Assembly (NCBI GenBank): GCA_016927315.1
Contig: JAFGMV010000009.1
Coordinates: forward strand, 1 to 64,000
From: Anaerolineales bacterium
Lineage (GTDB): Bacteria; Chloroflexota; Anaerolineae; Anaerolineales; Villigracilaceae
Direction: 5' to 3'
DNA: 64,000 nucleotides
In this document: in pieces, positions 32,826 through 40,456 of the stretch
Layout of the letters: every line of letters begins with the position of its first letter
Numbering within the stretch: the stretch's first letter is position 1
The notes under the pieces: generated by a model
Told to the model about the DNA's origin: nothing
Databases searched by the model: none
What the model saw: the letters and a program-made list of their open reading frames with translations, nothing else
Translations under genes and position numbers: made by a program

Positions 32826-34450
32826 AACTGGTTACTGTTGCTGAGATGCTTGCGATTGAAAAAGAAGCAGATCAAAATGGGCTGTCTTATTCCCGGATGA
32901 TGGAAAACGCCGGACGTGGACTGGCAGAAGCTATCCTGGGGATCCCTTTCGGGAAGCCGGAACAAGAGGCGTTAGCGCTGGTTGGGTCCGGAAATAATGG
33001 CGGTGATGCACTTGTCGCCCTGGCATACCTGGCTTTACAAGGCTGGTCGATCCGCGCCTACCTGGTGAAGCGTCTGCCAACCGGCGATACCCTGGTAGAG
33101 AGGCTTCAGCGGGCTGGCGGCGAAGTCACCCTGGCTGAACAGGATCACGATTTCAGGGAACTGTCTGCAGGTCTGGAGAGGGCAACGGTAGTGATCGACG
33201 GTCTGTTGGGTACAGGAATACGGCTGCCGCTGCGCGAAAGCATCTCCGGAGTGTTAAAAGCTGCCAAGACGACCCTGGCAGGTATGGATCGAAAACCTTA
33301 TGTGGTTGCCGTTGATTGCCCGTCCGGCGTGGATTGCGACAGCGGCGAAGCGGCGGAGGAATGCCTGCCGGCCGACTTGACCGTTACCATGGCCGCAGTT
33401 AAGCAGGGATTGCTGCGCCTGCCGGCTTATGGCCTGCTGGGGGAACTTCAGGTGGTTGATATTGGGCTGACGGATGAGATCCATACCTGGGTCGATATCC
33501 CACATGAAGTGGCTGACTTTGAGAGTGTGTCTACGCGGCTGCCTGCGCGTCCTCTGGATGCCCATAAAGGCGACTTTGGGACAGCCCTGGTGGTGGCTGG
33601 TTCCTTGAATTACACCGGTGCGGCCCTCCTGGCAGGCAGAGCGGCGTATCGAATCGGCGCCGGTCTGGTTACATTGGCGGTCCCGGGACCACTACATGCC
33701 GCCCTGGCAGGGGCAATTCCAGAAGCTACCTGGCTCTTGCTTCCCCATGAGATGGGTGTTATTGCGGTCGGCGCTGCGGATGTGCTGATGAAAGACCTGG
33801 ATCGCCCGACAGCCATTTTGGTCGGTCCTGGATTTGGTTTGGAAGATACCACTCGGGATTTCATTCGCAAGCTGCTTGAGGGGAAACCTGCTTCCCGAAA
33901 AAATGCAGGCCGGATTGGTTTTATCCGGGCTGGCGACAACCAGGAAGGAACGGAAAGGCAGCAGCTGCCCCCCATGGTTTTCGACGCAGACGGATTGAAG
34001 CTGCTGTCGAAAATTGAAGGCTGGGCCGGTCTGGCGCCCGCCCCGGCAGTGCTGACGCCTCACCCCGGCGAAATGTCTGTGTTAACCGGCCTGCCGGTCA
34101 GTGCAATACAAGCCGACCGGCTGTCCACGGCTGCCAGGTTTGCGCAGGAATGGGGGCATGTCGTGGTGTTAAAGGGCGCTTTCACGGTCGTCGCAGCCCC
34201 GGATGGGCGGACCACCACCATCCCGGTAGCTTCTTCAGCCCTGGCCCGCGCCGGGACGGGGGATGTGCTGGCCGGGCTGGTTGTTGGTCTGATAGCGCAG
34301 GGGTTGGATGCTTATGCTTCTGCTGTGACCGGGGCCTGGATCCATGCCCAGGCCGGTCTGTATGCAGCCGAAGCCCTGGGGACCGAAGCCTGTGTGCTGG
34401 CCGGCGATGTCCTGGATGCGGTGGTTGAGGTGCTCGCAGACCTGAGCTGA
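32822..34450 (+). CDS. nnr: Bifunctional NAD(P)H-hydrate epimerase/dehydratase
   Basis: The 542-residue protein repairs damaged NADH and NADPH hydrates. The N-terminal epimerase (YjeF_N) shows MLAIEKEADQNGLSYSRMME and the LVGSGNNGGDALVAL loop. The C-terminal ribokinase-like dehydratase shows GTALVVAGSLNYTGAALLAGRAAYRIG, LTPHPGEMSVLTG, VVLKGAFTVV and the catalytic AGTGDVLAGL. Length and order match bifunctional bacterial Nnr. It is translationally coupled to the AOR-family gene upstream, which is consistent with a redox-rich operon. Confidence 0.95.
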   Translation: MKLVTVAEMLAIEKEADQNGLSYSRMMENAGRGLAEAILGIPFGKPEQEALALVGSGNNGGDALVALAYLALQGWSIRAYLVKRLPTGDTLVERLQRAGGEVTLAEQDHDFRELSAGLERATVVIDGLLGTGIRLPLRESISGVLKAAKTTLAGMDRKPYVVAVDCPSGVDCDSGEAAEECLPADLTVTMAAVKQGLLRLPAYGLLGELQVVDIGLTDEIHTWVDIPHEVADFESVSTRLPARPLDAHKGDFGTALVVAGSLNYTGAALLAGRAAYRIGAGLVTLAVPGPLHAALAGAIPEATWLLLPHEMGVIAVGAADVLMKDLDRPTAILVGPGFGLEDTTRDFIRKLLEGKPASRKNAGRIGFIRAGDNQEGTERQQLPPMVFDADGLKLLSKIEGWAGLAPAPAVLTPHPGEMSVLTGLPVSAIQADRLSTAARFAQEWGHVVVLKGAFTVVAAPDGRTTTIPVASSALARAGTGDVLAGLVVGLIAQGLDAYASAVTGAWIHAQAGLYAAEALGTEACVLAGDVLDAVVEVLADLS

Positions 34451-34478
34451 AAGGATAAGGCTTGGAGTTTTTAAATCA

Positions 34479-34517
34479 AAAGACCACCCTGGGAAAGTGC
34501 CAGGGTGGTCTTTGTGT
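34479..34517. terminator. Bidirectional terminator between convergent genes
   Basis: AAAGACCACCCTGG (34479-34492) pairs perfectly with CCAGGGTGGTCTTT (34500-34513), a 14-bp stem with a 7-base loop and A and T flanks. It lies between nnr and the SPFH gene. Confidence 0.92.
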
Positions 34518-34525
34518 TTGCTTTA

Positions 34526-35572
34526 TTACCCTTTCAGGAATTCTTCAAGGGATTCCTTGCTGATGCGGTAAGCCTTGCCAAGTTTCTTTGCCTTCAGGCC
34601 GCCTTCTTCGATAGCCGCAATGATGTCTTCTTCGGAAACTTTCAGGATCGAGGCTGCTTCTGTGGGGGTCATGACATCGGGGACTGCACCTGCCGCAGGG
34701 GCTGCACCGCCGGACTGCTGCTGGTTGGCAATGGCCCCGGAAGTAGCCTGCTGCATCAGGTTGCCGATCCCCATCCCGGCGCCAATACCGGCTGTCAGGC
34801 CTGCGCCGCCGCTGGGATTGCTTGCGGCGTCCCGCATGGCATCGGCAGCCTGGAGCTGGGTGTAGGTCGCCATATCGAGCATACCCATATCGCGCAGTTC
34901 CTGGGCCGACTTGTCGGACGGTTTCAGGTTGCCAATGTAGAATGATTTAAGCGCCAGCCCAACGGCCGCGAAATCATCCCGGGCTTTCGCACGCACACCG
35001 GCGCCAATTTCTTCTGTCAGGCCGATCAGGTCAACGACAGATTTTGCTTCGGTGGTTTCACCCAGGATATCGGCAATCTTCGAGAGCAGGACAGTGCGCA
35101 GGCGGTCTTCGATCGCATCCGTGCGGTATGTGCCCTGGGTGCCGACGATCTGTGTGACAAATTGTTGGGGATCATCAACCTGGTAGGAATAGGATCCAAA
35201 ACCCTGAAGCAGCGCCACGCCCAGCCCCATACCTGGATTTCGAACAATGATCGGCTGGGGAGTACCCCATTTCCGGTCGGCGAATTCTTTCATCGAAACG
35301 AAATAGACTTCCGCCGGGAACGGTGTACGATCATTGAAAGCCTTGCCGATCAGGTCGATCAGCAGGGGGATGTTCGCTGTGGCGATGGTGTGACGGCCAG
35401 CGCCAAACACGTCCAATGCATGGCCATCACGGAAGAACACAGCCGATTGTGCTTCGCGAACGATAACCTGTGTACCGATTCGGTAATCGCCAATGCCCTG
35501 TTCCGGGAAACGATGGACGATCTCATCTTGCATCTCGTTGGGATATTCAACTACATCAAAAATCCTGGCCAT
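34526..35572 (-). CDS. SPFH-domain protein with C-terminal helix-turn-helix
   Basis: The 348-residue protein has an AAGGAG ribosome site. Residues 1-235 are a virion-core/YdjI-type SPFH domain: VVEYPNEMQDEIVHRFP, REAQSAVFFRDGHALDVFGAGRHT, WGTPQPIIVRNPGMGL. A Gly/Ala/Gln-rich linker with GAGLTAGIGAGMGIGNLMQQA follows. The last 50 residues read like an excisionase/MerR-type helix-turn-helix (TPTEAASILKVSEEDIIAAIEEGGLKAKKLGKAYRIS). Most relatives end in a zinc ribbon or SHOCT-like domain instead. SPFH proteins of this kind form cytoplasmic scaffolds. The tail may bind DNA or act as a protein adaptor. Confidence 0.88.
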   Translation of the reverse strand: MARIFDVVEYPNEMQDEIVHRFPEQGIGDYRIGTQVIVREAQSAVFFRDGHALDVFGAGRHTIATANIPLLIDLIGKAFNDRTPFPAEVYFVSMKEFADRKWGTPQPIIVRNPGMGLGVALLQGFGSYSYQVDDPQQFVTQIVGTQGTYRTDAIEDRLRTVLLSKIADILGETTEAKSVVDLIGLTEEIGAGVRAKARDDFAAVGLALKSFYIGNLKPSDKSAQELRDMGMLDMATYTQLQAADAMRDAASNPSGGAGLTAGIGAGMGIGNLMQQATSGAIANQQQSGGAAPAAGAVPDVMTPTEAASILKVSEEDIIAAIEEGGLKAKKLGKAYRISKESLEEFLKG

Positions 35573-35933
35573 GCCATTCTCCTTCTTTTGAAAATATCGG
35601 ATTATTCCCGATTTATATATTTATGGAACCACGTTTTCATTATAGCCGAAGCGTGAAATGGGTACAAGTTACTGGGTCAATTGATTATATAGTACTTTCA
35701 GGTATTTCTGTCGGAATAAACCCATTAGGGGTGCACGAAAATGTTATAGTTCTTTTTGCAGCGATGGCATTCTCGGGGCAGCCTCCCGAAGGTTGATCTG
35801 CTCGGTAAGGGGGGATGATAGAAACCCTTCGGGACGTGCGGGTCTGGTGGTTCGACAGGTTGTTAGTGCACCCACCACGATTGATTGCATTCTATTACTA
35901 TATACGCTGTTTTGCCCTTTTGAGTTGCAGTGA
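35573..35933. other. Intergenic region with repeat and AT-rich tract
   Basis: No gene is supported in this 361-base gap. It holds one mini-palindrome copy (35774-35803). A short hairpin (ATCGG/CCGAT) in the leader of the SPFH gene lies at about 35601-35616. Confidence 0.5.
35774..35803 (+). repeat. Dispersed mini-palindrome, copy 3
   Basis: GGGCAGCCTCCCGAAGGTTG, followed by ATCTGCTC, shares the TCCCGAAGGT core with copies at 12757 and 21888. GCAG and CTGC arms flank the core. Confidence 0.5.
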
Positions 35934-36740
35934 TTACGAATCTTTCAATGGTTTTCCCGAACCACCATCTCGCAGCATCAGGATCTCTGCCAGGATGCTG
36001 ACGGCGATCTCTTCCGGTGTTTCGGCCTGCAGTTCAAGGCCGATTGGGGAGTGCACCCGTGAAATTTGTTCGTCGCGCAGGCCCTGCTTTTTCAGTTCTT
36101 TTACCGTTGATGCCCAGCGCCTGCGAGAACCGATCACACCGATGTAAGCCGCCGGGGTATCCAGCAGGACAGGTAACCCGGGGGCATCGACGGCCACTCC
36201 GCGGGTTGTCAGCACCAGGTAAGTCTGCCCGGTGATCTCAAGGTGTTCCGGCAGTTCATTCATCGGGACCGGATAAAAGCTGTCGGCGTCGGGGTTGGCC
36301 GCGGGGGTACAGAATTCCGGCCGGTCATCCGAAACAGCAACGTGGAAGCCCAGCCATTTTGCCAGGTGGGCAACAGCCTTTCCGACATGCCCGCCGCCGA
36401 TCACCACCAGGGTTTGAGGTGTGAGGATCGGTTCCACAAAGACCTCGACCTGGCCGCCGCAAACCCCTGCGCCGCCGTGGTCTGTGTCGTTCATGCTGTA
36501 TGCAAGCAGGCGCGCTTTTCCGTCTTTCAGGGCTGACAGCGCCTCACTGCGGACGCGGTTTTCAAGTTCTCCTCCGCCTACGGTGCCCAGGGCGTCCCCA
36601 TTGGAATAGACCAGCATCTTGCTGGTGCTGCCGCGCGGCGTCGATCCGCTGGTCTTCACTACCGTACACAGCGCTGCAGATTTCTTGTTTTCCCCCAGTT
36701 CCGACAGGGCTTGAAAGATCGTTGTATTTACATTGTTCAT
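35934..36740 (-). CDS. xdhC: XdhC-family molybdenum cofactor chaperone
   Basis: The 268-residue protein has the XdhC/CoxI N-terminal half (ALCTVVKTSGSTPRGSTSKMLV, GTVGGGELENRV, VCGGQVEVFVEP). A Rossmann half follows (LVVIGGGHVGKAVAHLAKWLGF, YIGVIGSRRRWAS). XdhC binds and sulfurates the molybdenum cofactor and passes it to xanthine dehydrogenase-type enzymes. Its likely client is the enzyme at 40.4-44.2 kb, about 4 kb away, although it is not in the same operon. The ribosome site is weak. Confidence 0.93.
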   Translation of the reverse strand: MNNVNTTIFQALSELGENKKSAALCTVVKTSGSTPRGSTSKMLVYSNGDALGTVGGGELENRVRSEALSALKDGKARLLAYSMNDTDHGGAGVCGGQVEVFVEPILTPQTLVVIGGGHVGKAVAHLAKWLGFHVAVSDDRPEFCTPAANPDADSFYPVPMNELPEHLEITGQTYLVLTTRGVAVDAPGLPVLLDTPAAYIGVIGSRRRWASTVKELKKQGLRDEQISRVHSPIGLELQAETPEEIAVSILAEILMLRDGGSGKPLKDS

Positions 36741-36882
36741 GATAAACCAATTCTACACCCGTTTTTGGCGCTTCCTGGTTTCGATAGACTCGCTTCGTCC
36801 GTTACCCAACCGGCAAAGGCTGAAGCATGCGCACCGGGTGATTGCCTGCGGCCGGGCTCGTATCGCTCGCACTTCTGCCGAC

Positions 36883-37914
36883 TCATGGTTCCCAGCGCGG
36901 CTGCCAGTCGGGTTCCGGGTGATAGGTCAGGCGGCGCAGGTTTGAGCCGTCTGCATCCATGATGTATATATCTGCCTGGTCGTTGTTGCGGGTGGAGTTG
37001 AATGCGATTTGCCTCCCATCCGGAGAATAACTGGCCGCAGCATTGTTACCGCCATCGTCTGTGAGTTGCGTGATTGCTCCGCTGGCTGTCTCGATTTGGT
37101 AGATGCTCTTATTCCCGACCGGTCCGGCATAGATCAGCAGTTTCTCCGCATCGGGCGACCAGTCCAGGCTGCCCCCAATGCCATCCAGTCCGTAGCTCAA
37201 CCGCTGCGGGGACAGGGTTTCTGCATTCAGGTCCAGCAGGAAGATTTCGTATGCGTTTGGCTGGTCAACGGCCATTGCAAAGGCCAATCGCCGGCCATCC
37301 GGGGACCAGTTTACCGCCACGATTGTGTTCGGACCGGAGTAGAAAAGAGCGGGGTTTTCACCGGTGCGGTCCATCATCCAGATGGAGGCCGGGCCTTCCG
37401 CAGGGCGGTTGACAAAGACGACCTGTTCTCCGTCCGGCGACAGGTCTGGCGAAAAGGCATTCCCAATGTTATCTGTAAGTTGGAACAGGCGTGCTTCCTC
37501 TGGCAGCATCAGGTACAGGTCGAACCTTCCCATGCGGTTGGATGCAAACAGGATATGGTCTGAGTTCGGTACGAAAACAGGGTAGTAATCATGGCGGTTG
37601 TACTGGCTGAGGCGTACCGGCTGGGTTCCATCGGCGTTGATCAGGCACAGCTGGTTAAATTCATCCCGGGTGCAGGTGTACACGATCCGGCCGCCATGCA
37701 CATGGGTAGGGGTTGGCGGCGGGGTAAAGGTAACCGGCCTGGGGAGGGATGTACCTGCTTCTGAGAGCAGGGGATAATTTTCGAGGTCGATTCCCGTAGC
37801 GGGGATGAGAAAGAAAAGGAGGATGATCCCGGCCAGCGCCAGCAGGCTGCAGGGCAGGCGGAAGCGCGGCCGTTTGCGAAAGGATAGGGAACCGGCAGGG
37901 TGATCAGACAGCAT
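36883..37914 (-). CDS. TolB-like beta-propeller (PD40) membrane-anchored protein
   Basis: The ATG at 37914 (343 residues) is chosen because the frame upstream overlaps another gene out of frame. An N-terminal helix (about residues 23-42) anchors it to the membrane. The rest holds about five WD40-like/PD40 repeats with SPDG signatures (DLSPDGEQVVFVN, NWSPDGRRLAFAM, DWSPDAEKLLIYA, SYSPDGRQIAFNS). Such propellers mediate protein or ligand contacts outside the membrane. It overlaps the small gene at 37904 by 11 bases, so the two are probably coupled. Confidence 0.85.
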   Translation of the reverse strand: MLSDHPAGSLSFRKRPRFRLPCSLLALAGIILLFFLIPATGIDLENYPLLSEAGTSLPRPVTFTPPPTPTHVHGGRIVYTCTRDEFNQLCLINADGTQPVRLSQYNRHDYYPVFVPNSDHILFASNRMGRFDLYLMLPEEARLFQLTDNIGNAFSPDLSPDGEQVVFVNRPAEGPASIWMMDRTGENPALFYSGPNTIVAVNWSPDGRRLAFAMAVDQPNAYEIFLLDLNAETLSPQRLSYGLDGIGGSLDWSPDAEKLLIYAGPVGNKSIYQIETASGAITQLTDDGGNNAAASYSPDGRQIAFNSTRNNDQADIYIMDADGSNLRRLTYHPEPDWQPRWEP

Positions 37915-38116
37915 GTTTCGAATTGATGATCTGTTCCAGCACAAAGGTTTCCCCGGCGACCCGGGGGAAGTGGGGCTGGTGGTTGTTGATGAGACCCTGA
38001 TCGGCCAGGATCTCTTCCCCGGGGGTAATCCAGGCAGGCTGGAGGCCTGGTTCCTTTTCATAGAGATCCGGGCATTGTTCACCGAAGCGGCTGTCGATCC
38101 GGCGGATGAATTTCAT
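37904..38116 (-). CDS. Small hypothetical protein overlapping the propeller gene
   Basis: A 70-residue frame begins MKFIRRIDSRFGEQCPD and ends NSKHAV. It overlaps the start of the propeller gene by 11 bases in another frame, a typical coupling geometry. Its codon choice resembles the neighbours, with C or G at most third positions. No domain or membrane segment is recognised and the ribosome site is weak. The longer frame up to 38302 adds an unlikely N-terminus. Confidence 0.5.
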   Translation of the reverse strand: MKFIRRIDSRFGEQCPDLYEKEPGLQPAWITPGEEILADQGLINNHQPHFPRVAGETFVLEQIINSKHAV

Positions 38117-38173
38117 TATATGGATTTTATCGCGGTTTCCGGCGTGATAAAATAGTCCGGGACTTCTGGGGGG

Positions 38174-38196
38174 AGACCGGCTCTCGGGTCTTTTTT
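38174..38196 (+). terminator. Terminator-like hairpin upstream of the glycosyltransferase
   Basis: AGACC (38174-38178) and GGTCT (38187-38191) enclose a short loop and are followed by six Ts. No plus-strand gene ends here, so it may end a short leader or attenuate the gene at 38270. Confidence 0.4.
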
Positions 38197-38269
38197 CTTC
38201 AGGATGGCAGCCCCGGATGGTTTTTCCCGGGTTTCGGGAGCGATCATACTCATTGATGGAGGCAGGACG

Positions 38270-39895
38270 ATGTCCGCGAAGCTCGATCTGAATCACAGGC
38301 AAACTGCCGCTTTACTGGCGTTCTTCGTGTTTGTACTGCTGTTTGTTACTGCACCGAAAATTGGCCTGACATGGGATGAACCGGATTATATTGCCGCTTC
38401 AGAATCGTATATGAAATGGTTCTCACTTCTGTTTACACATCCTGGGGAGGCCGTTGGTGAAGAAGCGATTACCGCATACTGGTCTGTTAACAGTGAGCAT
38501 CCCCCACTGGATAAAATATGGTCCGGGCTTTTCTGGGAGTTGACCCGCACTGTTACCGATGACCTCACCGCCCATAGGGTTGGGAACATGCTGCTGACGG
38601 CGGTCATGGCCGGGTTGTTATTTCTATGGATGTCTGAAACCTATGGGAGGCTTGCCGGGTACGCCTCTGCGGCCGCCCTGCTAACCATGCCGCGTTTCTT
38701 CTTTCACAGCCATCTGGCGGCCCTGGATGTGCCGGCGGCTGTGTCGGTTTTTATGGTCACGTTTGCCTTCTGGCAGCTTCGTGACCATAAAGACTGGATG
38801 TGGGGACTGCTGCTTGGCCTGATCTGGGGGCTGGCGCTGGCGGTAAAAGTCAATGCCGCCTTTGTGCCGGCGCCGCTGCTGTTGTGGTGGTTGATCTTCA
38901 GGCGAGACCTGAAGAATGCCATCCGTTTGTTTTTGATGGGCTTCACGGCCGCACCGGTCTTTCAATATGCCTGGCCCTGGTTGTATTACCACACCTCCGA
39001 ACGCCTGGCGGAGTATATCCTGTTTATCACCACCGAGCATTGGGAGATCGGTCAGTATTACCTGGGTGAATTTCACCTGCCGTCGCCCTGGCACTTCGGA
39101 TTTGTAATGATATGGGCCGTGCTGCCGCTCAGCCTGACTGTTTTGTACTTTACCGGGATCATTCGTTCCGGGACCGGCCAGCGGGACAACGGGTTGGGCT
39201 GGTTGTTGTTTTTCAGCGCCCTGACCCCCGTTCTGGCGATTACTTTTGGGGGCAGTATGGTCTATGACAATGAACGCCTGATGATGGGCGCCTTCCCCTT
39301 CCTGGCTGCCCTGGCCGGGGTGGGGTTTGATTGGATCGTCGCGTGTTGGAAGACCTTCGCCGGGCGCTGGAAGCAGTCTTCTGTCAGCGTGAGCGGGATC
39401 GTAATCTTGGCCGCACTGGCATTCCTGCCGCAGGCAGCGACCATGGTACGCCTGTACCCGCATTACTTGTCTTATTACGGCGAAAGTGTGGGCGGGCTTA
39501 AAGGGGCCGACAAGATGGGTTTGGAAGTAACCTATTGGTGTGAATCTTTCAGCCTGGCGCTTCCCTATCTCAACGAACGGGCACAACCAGGGGACCGGGT
39601 CTGGTCGGATCCCTGGAGCCATAACGTCTTGATCTACTACCAGATGCACGGACGCCTGCGCGACGACCTGGTCATCCTGGCGCCGGCTGATGTGGAAAGT
39701 ATCTTGGGGGCAGAAGCTCCCCGACCGCGCAACATCCCGATGGACCAGGCGGACTGGTTCATTTTCCAAAACAGGCGTTCGTCCTTAGGATATGAAGGGG
39801 ATGACAATATGATCATCTGGATCTTGAAAGGCAAGGAAGTCGTCTACGAATACCGGTTCGACGGCGTCCCGATCATGAGGTTGTATCAGCAGTAA
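38270..39895 (+). CDS. GT-C family (PMT/ArnT-like) glycosyltransferase
   Basis: The ATG at 38270 follows GGAGG, giving 541 residues. About eleven membrane helices are visible. The first extracytoplasmic loop carries TWDEPDYI, with the acidic residues typical of the catalytic loop, and SEHPPLDK matches the PMT_2 HPPL motif. The last 130 residues form a soluble extracytoplasmic domain. Members transfer sugars from polyprenyl-phosphate donors to protein or envelope lipids. The acceptor is unknown. The gene stands alone and diverges from the propeller operon. Confidence 0.88.
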   Translation: MSAKLDLNHRQTAALLAFFVFVLLFVTAPKIGLTWDEPDYIAASESYMKWFSLLFTHPGEAVGEEAITAYWSVNSEHPPLDKIWSGLFWELTRTVTDDLTAHRVGNMLLTAVMAGLLFLWMSETYGRLAGYASAAALLTMPRFFFHSHLAALDVPAAVSVFMVTFAFWQLRDHKDWMWGLLLGLIWGLALAVKVNAAFVPAPLLLWWLIFRRDLKNAIRLFLMGFTAAPVFQYAWPWLYYHTSERLAEYILFITTEHWEIGQYYLGEFHLPSPWHFGFVMIWAVLPLSLTVLYFTGIIRSGTGQRDNGLGWLLFFSALTPVLAITFGGSMVYDNERLMMGAFPFLAALAGVGFDWIVACWKTFAGRWKQSSVSVSGIVILAALAFLPQAATMVRLYPHYLSYYGESVGGLKGADKMGLEVTYWCESFSLALPYLNERAQPGDRVWSDPWSHNVLIYYQMHGRLRDDLVILAPADVESILGAEAPRPRNIPMDQADWFIFQNRRSSLGYEGDDNMIIWILKGKEVVYEYRFDGVPIMRLYQQ

Positions 39896-39932
39896 TGCCC
39901 TCCCTGCGCTGCCTGGCAGGGTCTGGCTGTTT

Positions 39933-40400
39933 TTACCGGTTCCTGTGCTGCTCGATGATTTCCACGGACTGCCGGAAGAGTTCGTCGCATTGTTCCGGCA
40001 AGGCCGGCCCCGCCACTTCTGTCTCGGCATAAAACATCTCAAAGGAAGGCGGCATCTTCCCGACCGTGCACAGGCCGCCCCCGCGCGGGTCCCTGGCGCC
40101 GTAAACCACCCGGCCGATGCGGTGCAGTAAGATCGTACTCAGGCACATCAGGCAGGGTTCCAGGCTGGTGTACAGGGTCATCTCACGCGCCCGCGGCCAC
40201 AGGGAGGTATCCACCCTGGCCAGGGCATCGATCTCTGCATGAAGGCCAGGGCTTGTGACCGGAAACCAGAGCCGGTTCTGGCCTTCGGCGATCATTTTCT
40301 CGTCCAGGACGATCAGGGCCCCGATCGGCAGGTTCCCGGCTGCCCTGGCTGCATGGGCCAACTGTACGGTGTGGAGCAGGTGATCACGGTCGTTCGGCAT
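39933..40400 (-). CDS. Cytidine-deaminase-fold nucleoside/base deaminase
   Basis: The 155-residue protein has the zinc deaminase motifs GLHAEIDAL (zinc His plus catalytic Glu) and EPCLMC (two zinc Cys), preceded by PIGALIVLDEKMIAEGQN. This is the TadA/GuaD family, of similar length to bacterial guanine deaminase (about 155 residues). It lies 56 bases downstream of the xanthine-dehydrogenase-like gene on the same strand. A guanine-to-xanthine step feeding that enzyme is therefore plausible. A role on other bases cannot be excluded; it does not look like the essential tRNA deaminase. Confidence 0.85.
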   Translation of the reverse strand: MPNDRDHLLHTVQLAHAARAAGNLPIGALIVLDEKMIAEGQNRLWFPVTSPGLHAEIDALARVDTSLWPRAREMTLYTSLEPCLMCLSTILLHRIGRVVYGARDPRGGGLCTVGKMPPSFEMFYAETEVAGPALPEQCDELFRQSVEIIEQHRNR

Positions 40401-40456
40401 CGTTGTGCTCGTCAGGCGGCAAAATGTGCCTGGTGGTATCTGCCAGGCAAGAAAAC

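Noticed and set aside
38681-39769. 362-codon minus-strand frame opposite the glycosyltransferase
   Set aside because: Gln, His and Pro-rich, no membrane or domain features, and fully within a real gene on the other strand.
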